Shown here one piece after another: positions 26,882-34,708 of a stretch of 64,000 nt of DNA (its first letter is position 1; every line of letters begins with the position of its first letter). Made by a program: the position numbers and the translations under genes. This DNA is from CG2-30-36-16 sp964372115. Lineage in GTDB: Bacteria; Bacteroidota; Ignavibacteria; Ignavibacteriales; Ignavibacteriaceae. The notes under the pieces were generated by a model that saw only the letters and a program-made list of their open reading frames with translations, did not search any database and was not told the origin of the DNA. The stretch lies in assembly GCA_964372115.1 (NCBI GenBank), contig CAYJPN010000016.1, positions 47,231 to 111,230 of the forward strand, given 5' to 3'.

Positions 26882-27334
26882 TTAAATCTGTTTAATTGAG
26901 CCGCCAGCTTGTTCTATTTTTTCCTTGGCGGAATTGCTGAATGCATTAACTTCTAATTGTAGTTTTGCTTTTAATTCGCCTTGACCTAAAACTTTAACAG
27001 GGCGTTTACTGCTCGATACCAAACCGTACTTTTTCAAAACTTCGGGAGTAACAACGCCGTCACCTAACTTATCTGCATGTTTTTCCAGGGAAGCAATATT
27101 TACTACCTGGAATTCAACTCTAAATATATTCGTAAATCCAAACTTAGGAATTCTTCTTTGTAAAGGCATCTGTCCGCCTTCAAACCAGGCTTTGTGCTTT
27201 GCACCGGAACGCGCCATTTGTCCGTTATTGCCTCTTGTAGCAGTTCCGCCATGTCCCGAGCCTTCGCCTCTGCCTACTCTTTTCCGATTCTTTCTAGAAC
27301 CGGCTGCATATTTAAGATTGCTGAGAATATCCAT
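26882..27334 (-). CDS. rplO: 50S ribosomal protein uL15
   Basis: A 150-residue uL15. The Gly/Arg-rich N-terminus (RVGRGEGSGHGGTATRG) that threads into 23S rRNA and the FEGGQMPLQRRIPKFGF block are intact. Standard position between rpmD and secY. Confidence 0.98.
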   Translation of the reverse strand: MDILSNLKYAAGSRKNRKRVGRGEGSGHGGTATRGNNGQMARSGAKHKAWFEGGQMPLQRRIPKFGFTNIFRVEFQVVNIASLEKHADKLGDGVVTPEVLKKYGLVSSSKRPVKVLGQGELKAKLQLEVNAFSNSAKEKIEQAGGSIKQI

Positions 27335-27346
27335 TTTTTAAAAACC

Positions 27347-27532
27347 TTATTCTTTTATTTCTTCTACTTTAACAAGATGACTAACTCTGTTAATCATACC
27401 TCTTATCTGAGGAGTATCATTATGAACTCTTTCCCAGTTCGGGCGTCCCAGACCAAGAGCTTCAATAGTTCTCTTCTGTCTTAGGGGTCTGTCTATAATA
27501 CTTCTAACTTGAGTAATTTTTAATTTTATCAT
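27347..27532 (-). CDS. rpmD: 50S ribosomal protein uL30
   Basis: A 61-residue uL30, a small two-helix protein of the large subunit. The pattern KITQVRSIIDRPLRQKRTI then LGLGRPN is typical for the bacterial form. It lies between rpsE and rplO with short gaps on both sides. Confidence 0.97.
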   Translation of the reverse strand: MIKLKITQVRSIIDRPLRQKRTIEALGLGRPNWERVHNDTPQIRGMINRVSHLVKVEEIKE

Positions 27533-27545
27533 TTCACTGCCTTAA

Positions 27546-28052
27546 TTAAGCGTTGAACAATTCACGAACTGTCATTCCTCGTTTACCAGCCATCTTACGG
27601 GCATCAATTTGTTTTACCAAACCATCTAATGTTGCCTTAACCTGGTTATGAGGATTACTTGAGCCGAGAGATTTTGTAAGGATATCTTGAATTCCAGCTG
27701 CTTCCAACACTGCGCGTACACCGCCGCCGGCAATTAAGCCTGTACCGGGTGAAGCTGGTTTTAATAATACTTTGCCTGCGCCGTACTTACCAATAATTTG
27801 ATGAGCAACAGTACCTTTTATAAGTGATACTTCTATAAGGCTTTTTTTAGCATCATCTATTCCTTTGGAAATAGCATCGGTAACTTCATTTGCTTTACCG
27901 AGTCCTACTCCAACAACTCCTTTGCCGTTTCCCACAACAACAATTGCATTAAAGCTAAAACGGCGTCCGCCTTTTACAACTTTTGCAACACGGTTGATGT
28001 GAACAACTTTTTCTTTTAGTCCTTCAATCTCTGCTGACTTTACTGTTTTCAA
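27546..28052 (-). CDS. rpsE: 30S ribosomal protein uS5
   Basis: A 168-residue uS5, which helps maintain decoding accuracy. The double-stranded RNA-binding block KVVKGGRRFSFNAIVVVG and the later VLLKPASPGTGLIAGGGVRAVLE are canonical. The frame is open upstream to the tRNA-Gln gene, but the TTG at 28052 is preferred: it yields a family-length protein beginning MKTVKSAEIEGLKEKVV and has an AGAGAG sequence before it. A second TTG at 28115 would add 21 unconserved residues. Unusually, a tRNA gene separates it from rplR. Confidence 0.93.
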   Translation of the reverse strand: MKTVKSAEIEGLKEKVVHINRVAKVVKGGRRFSFNAIVVVGNGKGVVGVGLGKANEVTDAISKGIDDAKKSLIEVSLIKGTVAHQIIGKYGAGKVLLKPASPGTGLIAGGGVRAVLEAAGIQDILTKSLGSSNPHNQVKATLDGLVKQIDARKMAGKRGMTVRELFNA

Positions 28053-28137
28053 TTGATTCTCTCTTCTAGTTAAAATATAACTAATAAAACTTTTTACACT
28101 TTTAGAAACGAGCAAATTTACTTTACTCTGTTTTTTG

Positions 28138-28208
28138 CTGCCGGGAGAGGATTCGAACCTCTGCAGACGCCTCCAAAGGGCGTAGTCCTACCGTTAGACG
28201 ACCCGGCA
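28138..28208 (-). tRNA. tRNA-Gln (anticodon TTG)
   Basis: A 71-base cloverleaf on the minus strand: acceptor TGCCGGG/CCCGGCA with no mismatch, anticodon stem ACGCC/GGCGT around loop CTTTGGA (anticodon TTG, glutamine), T stem AGAGG/CCTCT around TTCGAAT. The U1-A72 pair and G73 discriminator agree with glutamine identity. CCA is not encoded. The gene lies five bases after the rplR stop codon and 85 bases before rpsE, on the same strand, so it is embedded in the spc operon. Confidence 0.96.
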
Positions 28209-28213
28209 GTCTA

Positions 28214-28579
28214 CTAAAACTTCAAACCGCCTTCGCGTGCGCCTTCGGCAATTGCCTGAACGCGACCGTGGTAACGATAACCATTTCTGTCGAACACTAC
28301 TGTATTAATATTTTGTTCGACAGCTTTTTTTGCTAAAAGAACTCCAACCATTTTACTTTTGGATATTTTACCTTTTGCAACTTTAACTTCCTCAGCAATT
28401 TCTTTACTCTGTGAAGAAGCTGCAGCCATAGTTTTACCATTCACATCATCAATTATTTGAGCATAAACATTGTTTAAACTGCGGTAAACAGTTAAACGAG
28501 GTCTTTCGGGGGTTCCCGATATTTTGCTTCTAATTTTGACTTTAGAACGATATCTTGAAATATTTTTTTTGCTACTCAT
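28214..28579 (-). CDS. rplR: 50S ribosomal protein uL18
   Basis: A 121-residue uL18 that binds 5S rRNA. The block RLTVYRSLNNVYAQIIDD and the C-terminal FDRNGYRYHGRVQAIAEGAREGGL are complete. Its TAG stop is followed by tRNA-Gln after five bases, so RNase P cutting of a joint transcript would leave the rplR message with almost no 3' tail. Confidence 0.98.
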   Translation of the reverse strand: MSSKKNISRYRSKVKIRSKISGTPERPRLTVYRSLNNVYAQIIDDVNGKTMAAASSQSKEIAEEVKVAKGKISKSKMVGVLLAKKAVEQNINTVVFDRNGYRYHGRVQAIAEGAREGGLKF

Positions 28580-28603
28580 TTTAATTTACATCTCCACTAA
28601 AAA

Positions 28604-29143
28604 TTATTTACCTGCGGTCTTGCCGGCTTTTCTCTGGATAATTTCATCAGAGTATTTAATACCTTTGCCTTTATAAGGTTCCGGTTTTCTGAAAGACCTG
28701 ATTTTAGCTGCAACCTGACCAACGAGTTGTTTATCGATACCGGAAACAACTATTTGTGTTTGAGTTGGAGTTAAAATAGTAACTCCATCTGGCGGCATAA
28801 AATAAATAGGATGCGAATAACCTATATTGATAAACAGGTTGCTTCCTTTCATTTCGGCTCGGTAACCAACACCAACAATATCAAGTGTTTTTTTAAATTC
28901 TTCCGTAACTCCTAAAACCATATTATTTACAAGAGCCCTGGTTAAGCCATGTAAAGCTCTGGTTTCTTTAAGGTCGTTTGGTCTTGTAAAGGTGATAATT
29001 TCTTCTTTCATCTCCATTGTGATAGTGGGATGTAAATCTCTCATTAACTCGCCTTTAGGACCTTTTACTTTAATCGAGTTACCTGTATGGGTAACCGTAA
29101 CGCCTTTAGGAATCTCTATAAGTTTTTTGCCGATTCTAGACAC
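28604..29143 (-). CDS. rplF: 50S ribosomal protein uL6
   Basis: A 179-residue uL6 made of two similar domains. It starts SRIGKKLIEIPKGVTV and contains the conserved rRNA-binding EPYKGKGIKY near the end. The start codon is GTG with GGAG upstream. Standard position between rpsH and rplR. Confidence 0.98.
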   Translation of the reverse strand: MSRIGKKLIEIPKGVTVTHTGNSIKVKGPKGELMRDLHPTITMEMKEEIITFTRPNDLKETRALHGLTRALVNNMVLGVTEEFKKTLDIVGVGYRAEMKGSNLFINIGYSHPIYFMPPDGVTILTPTQTQIVVSGIDKQLVGQVAAKIRSFRKPEPYKGKGIKYSDEIIQRKAGKTAGK

Positions 29144-29167
29144 TTTTCAAACTCCATTCAATAAAAA

Positions 29168-29563
29168 TTACCAGATGTGACAAACGACTTCGCCGCCGAT
29201 AGATAAACTTCTGGCTTCTTTGTCAGATAACAATCCTTTAGATGTAGAAATAACCGCAATACCAAGTCCGTTAAGAACACGCGGCAGCTCTTCGCTGTCT
29301 TTGTAAATTCTTAAACCCGGCTTACTAATTCTTTTTAAGCCGGATAATGCCGCTACTCCGTTTCTGTATTTAAGAACAACACGAATAATATTCTGTTTGT
29401 CGTCTTCTATTACAGCATAGTCTTCAATAAAATTATATTTTTTTAAGATATCGCTTAAGCTAACTTTCATTTTAGATGACGGAATGTCTACTCTAATTTT
29501 TTTCGCGCTCGATGCGTTTCTTATTCTAGTTAAATAATCTGCAATTGGGTCTGTAACTGCCAT
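29168..29563 (-). CDS. rpsH: 30S ribosomal protein uS8
   Basis: A 131-residue uS8, a 16S central-domain binder and, in E. coli, the translational repressor of the spc operon. It opens with DPIADYLTRIRNA and ends ARSLSIGGEVVCHIW, both family hallmarks. Order rpsN, rpsH, rplF is standard. Confidence 0.98.
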   Translation of the reverse strand: MAVTDPIADYLTRIRNASSAKKIRVDIPSSKMKVSLSDILKKYNFIEDYAVIEDDKQNIIRVVLKYRNGVAALSGLKRISKPGLRIYKDSEELPRVLNGLGIAVISTSKGLLSDKEARSLSIGGEVVCHIW

Positions 29564-29575
29564 TTTATACTCCTT

Positions 29576-29845
29576 TTACCAGCTTGACTTTTTAAGACCG
29601 GGTATTTCACCTTTAAGTGCCATTTCCCTAAGCACAAGGCGCGATACACCGAATTTACGGTAATAAGACCTAACTCTTCCGGTAAACATACAGCGGTTAT
29701 TTAATCTAACCGGAGAAGAGTCTTTAGGCAGCTTTTGCAATGCTTCAAAATCACCTTTTTCTTTAAGCTCCTCACGCAGCTTTGCATATTTAGCTACGAG
29801 TCTTTCTCTTTTTTCTTGTCTTGCAATTAAACTTTTCCGAGCCAT
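29576..29845 (-). CDS. rpsN: 30S ribosomal protein uS14
   Basis: An 89-residue uS14 of the longer, zinc-free type: the region that carries CxxC pairs in the short form has a single Cys here (RCMFTGRVRSYYRKFGVSR). This contrasts with the zinc-binding forms of uS4 and bL36 in the same cluster. Confidence 0.97.
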   Translation of the reverse strand: MARKSLIARQEKRERLVAKYAKLREELKEKGDFEALQKLPKDSSPVRLNNRCMFTGRVRSYYRKFGVSRLVLREMALKGEIPGLKKSSW

Positions 29846-29857
29846 TCAATCTCCTTG

Positions 29858-30526
29858 TTAAGCTGTTTTAACTTCTTTTTTTCTAAAAGGCACACCGAAA
29901 GCCTTCAACAATTCATAAGATTCGTTATCGGTTTTTGCTGTTGTAACGAAGGTGATGTCCATGCCAAGTACACGGGTTATTTTGTCGACGTTAATTTCCG
30001 GGAAAATTATTTGTTCTTTTACGCCCATAGTAAAGTTTCCTCTACCATCAAAACTTTTGTCCGAAAGACCACGGAAATCTCTAACTCGTGGTAGGGCAAC
30101 ATTTACAAGTCTATCAAGAAACTCGTACATTCTTTCTTTTCTTAGAGTAACCATTGCCCCGATGTTAAGACCTTCTCTAAGTTTGAAGTTAGAAATAGCT
30201 TTTTTGGCTTTTCTTATACTGGCTTTTTGACCGGTGATAGTTTCTAATTCTTTAACAGCTTCGTCCAATAGTTTGGAATCAGAAACTGCATCGCCAACGC
30301 CCATATTTACAACAATTTTTTCAAGCTTAGGAACTTGCATTATGCTTTTATAGCCGAATGTTTTCATAAGTGCCGGGACGATATCTTTTTTATAAGTTCC
30401 GGATAAGCGTGCAGGCACTTTTATTTCTTTTTCAGTGCTTACCGCTTTTGCAGCCGGAGCTTCTTTTTTTGAAGCCTTTCCTGGTTTTGCCGGGGCTGCT
30501 TCCTTCTTTTGTTTTTTCTCTGCCAT
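29858..30526 (-). CDS. rplE: 50S ribosomal protein uL5 with N-terminal extension
   Basis: A 222-residue uL5, which binds 5S rRNA in the central protuberance. The conserved protein begins around RLSGTYKKDIVPALMKTFGY and continues through the KLREGLNIGAMVTLR block and the DRLVNVALPRVRDFRGL segment. Before it lies an extra tail of about 40 residues made almost entirely of Ala, Lys, Pro and Glu. The ATG at its start has no in-frame competitor with a better context, so the tail is probably translated. Confidence 0.96.
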   Translation of the reverse strand: MAEKKQKKEAAPAKPGKASKKEAPAAKAVSTEKEIKVPARLSGTYKKDIVPALMKTFGYKSIMQVPKLEKIVVNMGVGDAVSDSKLLDEAVKELETITGQKASIRKAKKAISNFKLREGLNIGAMVTLRKERMYEFLDRLVNVALPRVRDFRGLSDKSFDGRGNFTMGVKEQIIFPEINVDKITRVLGMDITFVTTAKTDNESYELLKAFGVPFRKKEVKTA

Positions 30527-30560
30527 TTTAAAATCAAACCTTCGAAAAAAATTTTATTGA

Positions 30561-30887
30561 TTATTGAATCATTTCGCCGCTTGCTCTGCTAACGCGAGCT
30601 CTTCTCTTTTTGCCCGTCTTCTCATCCAAAATAATTTGGGCGCCGAGCCTTGTCGCTTCATTTGTTTTAGGATCAAGAAGCATAACGTTAGAAACATGTA
30701 TAGGGGCTTCTTTTTCAATAATGCCGCCCTGCGGACTTTTTTGGCTGGGCTTTGTGTGACGTTTTCTAATGTTTATACCTTCGACGATTACTTTGGAAAC
30801 CTTAGGAAAAACTTTTAACACTTTTCCTGTGCTGCCTTTGTCGTTTCCGGCAATTACAATTACATTATCATTTTTACGAATTTTCAT
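30561..30887 (-). CDS. rplX: 50S ribosomal protein uL24
   Basis: A 108-residue uL24, an early assembly protein. The KOW motif (NDNVIVIAGNDKGSTGKVLKV, residues 5-25, with its conserved Gly) and the block VEGINIRKRHTKPSQ are canonical. Confidence 0.97.
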   Translation of the reverse strand: MKIRKNDNVIVIAGNDKGSTGKVLKVFPKVSKVIVEGINIRKRHTKPSQKSPQGGIIEKEAPIHVSNVMLLDPKTNEATRLGAQIILDEKTGKKRRARVSRASGEMIQ

Positions 30888-30902
30888 AGATTTCCTAAAA
30901 CT

Positions 30903-31271
30903 TTATAAAACTTCAGGTGCTAAAGAAACAATTTTCATAAATTGCTTATCTCTTAATTCTCTGGCAACCGGTCCAAAAATACGTGTGCCTCTCGGCTCGT
31001 TCTGGTTGTTAAGAAGAACGGCGGCATTTTCATCAAATCGAATATATGAACCGTCTTTTCTTCTAACTTCTTTTTTGGTGCGTACTATTACCGCTCTCGA
31101 AACTTCACCTTTTTTTACGGTTCCGTTAGGAATGGCAGTTTTAACACTTACGACAATTAAATCGCCAACGCTTGCGTATTGTCTGCCGCTTCCGCCAAGT
31201 ACACGGATGCACTTTATTTTTTTAGCGCCGGAATTATCGGCAACTACCAACGTGGTTTCTTCCTGAATCAT
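30903..31271 (-). CDS. rplN: 50S ribosomal protein uL14
   Basis: A 122-residue uL14, located at the subunit interface. It starts MIQEETTLVVADNSGAKK and carries the RRKDGSYIRFDENAAVLL and RGTRIFGPVARELR blocks. Standard position between rpsQ and rplX. Confidence 0.98.
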   Translation of the reverse strand: MIQEETTLVVADNSGAKKIKCIRVLGGSGRQYASVGDLIVVSVKTAIPNGTVKKGEVSRAVIVRTKKEVRRKDGSYIRFDENAAVLLNNQNEPRGTRIFGPVARELRDKQFMKIVSLAPEVL

Positions 31272-31289
31272 TGCACTGCTCCTTGCTTA

Positions 31290-31544
31290 CTACTTGGCTT
31301 TTTCTACAATTTCAACTAAACGCCATCTCTTACTTTTGCTGAGCGGACGTGTTTCCATTATCTTAACTTTGTCACCAATGCCACATTCTCTTTTTTCATC
31401 GTGAGCCATTAACTTGGTTGTCTTTTTAAAGTACTTTTTGTAAATCGGATGCGGAACTCTTCTTTCGATGGCAACCGTAATGGTTTTTTCCATTTTATTG
31501 CTTACTACAACACCAACTCTAACTTTTCTTAATGCGCGTTCCAT
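31290..31544 (-). CDS. rpsQ: 30S ribosomal protein uS17
   Basis: An 84-residue OB-fold protein. GVVVSNKMEKTITVAIER and the VKIMETRPLSKSKRWRLVEI segment are typical. It starts two bases after the rpmC stop codon, indicating coupled translation. Confidence 0.98.
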   Translation of the reverse strand: MERALRKVRVGVVVSNKMEKTITVAIERRVPHPIYKKYFKKTTKLMAHDEKRECGIGDKVKIMETRPLSKSKRWRLVEIVEKAK

Positions 31545-31546
31545 AG

Positions 31547-31783
31547 TTAAGCGTTTTCTCCTTCTGCTTGGGTTGCATTAGTTTGCTTCGATTCCGCCAC
31601 TTCGCGCTGCTGTAACACAGTTTTCATTTTAGCGATATCTCTTTTTGCGGTTTTGAGTTTTGCAGTGTTAGTAAGTTGTTTTAGCTGATGAGCAAAACGC
31701 AGGTCAACCAAATTCTTCTCTTCTTCCGCAATTTGTTTTCTTAAATCTTCTGTATTCAATTCTCTTATTTCATGAACTTTCAT
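31547..31783 (-). CDS. rpmC: 50S ribosomal protein uL29
   Basis: A 78-residue helical protein near the exit tunnel. The pattern MKVHEIRELNTEDLRKQI and the DLRFAHQLKQLTNTAKLK segment are family hallmarks. A short Gln/Glu/Ala-rich tail extends beyond the usual 63-66 residues. Confidence 0.97.
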   Translation of the reverse strand: MKVHEIRELNTEDLRKQIAEEEKNLVDLRFAHQLKQLTNTAKLKTAKRDIAKMKTVLQQREVAESKQTNATQAEGENA

Positions 31784-31801
31784 TTTTTACACGCCTAAGG
31801 A

Positions 31802-32218
31802 TTATTCATAATCTGGTCTGGAAACGACTTTACACTTAATGGGCAGCTTATAAGAGCACGATTGTAACGCCTCGGCTGCAATTTCTTTTGAAACACCGGC
31901 AACTTCGAACATAACGCGTCCTGGTTTTACAACAGCAACCCAAAACTCCGGAGCGCCTTTACCTTTACCCATTCTTGTTTCTAATGGTTTTTTGGAAACC
32001 GGTTTATCCGGGAATATTCTAATCCAAACTTTTCCGTCTCTTTTCATTTTTCTAGAAAGCGCCACACGACAAGCTTCAATCTGGCGGCTTGTAATCCAGT
32101 GTGGTTCAAGCGCTTTCAGGCCAAAGTCGCCGAAAGCTACTGTAGCGCCTCTTTTGGCTTTGCCAGCCATTCTGCCTCTTTGCGCTTTTCTAAATTTTAC
32201 TCTTTTGGGCATTAACAT
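31802..32218 (-). CDS. rplP: 50S ribosomal protein uL16
   Basis: A 138-residue uL16 near the A-site tRNA elbow. It begins MLMPKRVKFRKAQRGRMAG and has the GKGAPEFWVAVVKPGR block. The first ATG (32218) is used because the ML-PKR start is the conserved one. Confidence 0.98.
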   Translation of the reverse strand: MLMPKRVKFRKAQRGRMAGKAKRGATVAFGDFGLKALEPHWITSRQIEACRVALSRKMKRDGKVWIRIFPDKPVSKKPLETRMGKGKGAPEFWVAVVKPGRVMFEVAGVSKEIAAEALQSCSYKLPIKCKVVSRPDYE

Positions 32219-32242
32219 GGTTAAACAACTCCAGTTATAATA

Positions 32243-32884
32243 TTATTCAGAAACTCTTTTACCTAAAATTTCGCCGCGGCATATCCATACCTTTATTCCA
32301 ATTGAACCGTAAATAGTTTCGGCACGGCCTGCAGCGTAGTCAATATCAGCTCTTAATGTATGAAGAGGAATTCTTCCTTCTTTATACTGTTCGGTTCTTG
32401 CCATTTCTGCACCGCCTAAACGTCCGGCGCACATAATTCTAATTCCTTCAGCTCCCATTCTCATGGCAGCAGTAATAGACATTTTCATAGCGCGTCTAAA
32501 ACTAATTCTTCCCTCAAGCTGGCTTGCAATATTTTCAGCCACAAGGTACGCGTCAAGTTCAGGTCTTTTTACTTCCGATATTTGAACTTTAACATCTTTA
32601 TCGGTAACCTGTCTTAACTCCTGCTCGAGTTGTGTAATTTCTTTTCCGCTTTTACCAATTACAACACCGGGACGCGATGTGTATATTGTAAGGATAATAT
32701 TCTTCGATGTACGGTCGATAACTATTCTTGAAATACCGGCTTTTTTCAATCTGTTTCGAATATATCCTCTAAGCTTATCATCTTCTTTAAGCTTAGGCGC
32801 ATAACTTTTATTTTCGTACCAGTTAGAGTCCCAGCCTCTTATGATACCTACTCTTAATCCTACCGGGTGCGTTTTCTGTCCCAA
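32243..32884 (-). CDS. rpsC: 30S ribosomal protein uS3
   Basis: A 213-residue uS3 at the mRNA entry site. The GQKTHPVGLRVGIIRGWDSNW start, the KH domain GVVIGKSGKEI (about residues 74-84) and the LGGAEMARTEQYKEGRIPL block are complete. Translation begins with TTG, preceded by a good GGAGGA ribosome binding site nine bases upstream; no ATG is available in the right place. Confidence 0.97.
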   Translation of the reverse strand: MGQKTHPVGLRVGIIRGWDSNWYENKSYAPKLKEDDKLRGYIRNRLKKAGISRIVIDRTSKNIILTIYTSRPGVVIGKSGKEITQLEQELRQVTDKDVKVQISEVKRPELDAYLVAENIASQLEGRISFRRAMKMSITAAMRMGAEGIRIMCAGRLGGAEMARTEQYKEGRIPLHTLRADIDYAAGRAETIYGSIGIKVWICRGEILGKRVSE

Positions 32885-32901
32885 AAATCTATCCTCCGCA
32901 A

Positions 32902-33246
32902 TTAAGCTTTAGTTGCTACTACTATTGTTAAATGACAAGATCTCTTCCTAATTCTATATGCCCGACCCATTGGTGCCGGAGATATTCTCTTTATTGTGGG
33001 ACCTTGATTTACATATGCTTCTTTTACAAAAAGATCAGATGGCTCTACTCTTGTATTTTCATCTTTATTCATAAGATTAGAAATTGCCGATCTTAAAACC
33101 TTTTCAGCATCGTTAGAAGCGTACTTGGATGAAAAGTGCAAAGTTTCAAGAGCGTAGTTTACGTTCTTTCCTCTTATAAGATCTATTATTAGCCTCATTT
33201 TTCTTGGCGATGATCCTATATATCTATGTATTGCTTTTGCTTCCAT
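32902..33246 (-). CDS. rplV: 50S ribosomal protein uL22
   Basis: A 114-residue uL22, whose loop lines the exit tunnel. Starts EAKAIHRYIGSSPRKMRLIIDLIRG; the tunnel hairpin is QGPTIKRISPAPMGRAYRIRKR near residues 80-101. No insertion or deletion of the kind linked to macrolide resistance is apparent. Confidence 0.97.
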   Translation of the reverse strand: MEAKAIHRYIGSSPRKMRLIIDLIRGKNVNYALETLHFSSKYASNDAEKVLRSAISNLMNKDENTRVEPSDLFVKEAYVNQGPTIKRISPAPMGRAYRIRKRSCHLTIVVATKA

Positions 33247-33270
33247 TTTCCTTAAAACTCTTTATTTTAA

Positions 33271-33558
33271 TTATTTTCCTTTTGCAGCCTTTTCAGCTTT
33301 TGTGCCCGGGTGTCCTCTAAATATTCTTGTAGGCGAAAATTCTCCGAGCTTATGTCCTACCATATTTTCAGTTATATAAACCGGAATCATTTTGTTGCCG
33401 TTATGAACCGCAATAGTGTGCCCGACAAAATCCGGTAATATCATAGATGCTCTTGACCAGGTTTTAATAATTTTTTTCTGATTGGTCTCATTAAGTTTAT
33501 CTATTTTTTCAGCTAATTTGTAATGGACAAAAGGTCCTTTTTTTACTGATCTTGGCAT
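33271..33558 (-). CDS. rpsS: 30S ribosomal protein uS19
   Basis: A 95-residue uS19 of the small-subunit head. Starts PRSVKKGPFVHYKLAEK and contains IAVHNGNKMIPVYITENMVGHKLGEFSPTR-type blocks in the usual order. Standard position between rplB and rplV. Confidence 0.98.
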   Translation of the reverse strand: MPRSVKKGPFVHYKLAEKIDKLNETNQKKIIKTWSRASMILPDFVGHTIAVHNGNKMIPVYITENMVGHKLGEFSPTRIFRGHPGTKAEKAAKGK

Positions 33559-33566
33559 AATATTCT

Positions 33567-34394
33567 CTACTTATTCCGTCTTTTGATGATGAACTTATTA
33601 GATTCTTTTTTATGTTTTCTGGTTTTTAAGCCTTTAGCTTTTTGACCCCATGGGGAAACCGGATGTCCGCCGCCAGAAGTCTTACCTTCACCGCCACCCA
33701 TCGGGTGATCAACAGGGTTCATCGCAACGCCCCTAACATAAGATCTTCTACCTTTCCAACGTGTGCGACCGGCTTTACCAAGAGCTATATTTTCTTGTTC
33801 TGCATTTCCAACTGTTCCGTAGGTAGCAAGACAATCAAGTCTTATCAAGCGAACCTCGCCGGATGGCATTTTTAACTGAGCATGGTTGCCTTCTTTTGCC
33901 ATAAGCTGAATTGCTGTTCCGGCACTACGACCGATTTGACCACCCTTACCGGGCTTCATTTCTACGTTATGAACAAAACTGCCGAGTGGCATTTCTTTTA
34001 ACGGTAAAGCATTACCAACATTAATTTCGCTGCCGGTACCGGATTGAATTGTACTTCCGACTTTTAATCCGTTTGGGGCAAGAATATATCTTTTCTCACC
34101 ATCGGCATAATGCAAAAGCGCAATACGCGATGTACGGTTAGGATCGTATTCTATCGAGAAAACTTTTGCAGGCACACCATGTTTATCGCGTTTAAAGTCG
34201 ATCACACGGTATCTTCTTTTGTGTCCGCCGCCAATATGCCTTGAAGTAATACGTCCGTGGTTATTTCTTCCACCGCTTTTACGTAAAGCTACAGTTAATG
34301 ATTTTTCCGGTGTAGTTTTAGTAATTTCTTCAAAAGAAGACTTAGAGCTAAATCTTGATCCGGGAGTAGTTGGTTTTAATTTTTTAATAGCCAT
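33567..34394 (-). CDS. rplB: 50S ribosomal protein uL2
   Basis: A 275-residue uL2 needed for peptidyl transferase centre assembly. The GRNNHGRITSRHIGGGHKRRYR block and the C-terminal MNPVDHPMGGGEGKTSGG, with the functionally important His, are intact. Confidence 0.98.
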   Translation of the reverse strand: MAIKKLKPTTPGSRFSSKSSFEEITKTTPEKSLTVALRKSGGRNNHGRITSRHIGGGHKRRYRVIDFKRDKHGVPAKVFSIEYDPNRTSRIALLHYADGEKRYILAPNGLKVGSTIQSGTGSEINVGNALPLKEMPLGSFVHNVEMKPGKGGQIGRSAGTAIQLMAKEGNHAQLKMPSGEVRLIRLDCLATYGTVGNAEQENIALGKAGRTRWKGRRSYVRGVAMNPVDHPMGGGEGKTSGGGHPVSPWGQKAKGLKTRKHKKESNKFIIKRRNK

Positions 34395-34414
34395 TTAAAT
34401 TCTGTCCTCAATAC

Positions 34415-34708
34415 CTATACTTGATCAAAAAGTTCTATTGTTTCATCTTTTTTTAGAGTAACAATAGCTTTTTTGAATTTTGGAGTGTTACCAACAAATC
34501 TTCCGCTTTTTCTAAACATAGTTTTAGACTTTCCAGGATGATTTATGGTTCTAATATTAGTTACGTGAACACTGAACTTTTCTTCAATAGCTTTTGCTAT
34601 TTCAATTTTGTTTGCTTTCGGGTTTACAAGAAATCCATACTTGCCCTGGTCAGCGCTAATATTAGTCATTTTTTCAGTAATTAACGGTCTAATTAATATA
34701 TGATGCAT
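34415..34708 (-). CDS. rplW: 50S ribosomal protein uL23
   Basis: A 97-residue uL23, docking site for trigger factor and SRP at the exit tunnel. LIRPLITEKMT and the FLVNPKANKIEIAKAIEEKF segment are typical. Its start codon overlaps the rplD stop by one base (TAATG). Confidence 0.97.
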   Translation of the reverse strand: MHHILIRPLITEKMTNISADQGKYGFLVNPKANKIEIAKAIEEKFSVHVTNIRTINHPGKSKTMFRKSGRFVGNTPKFKKAIVTLKKDETIELFDQV

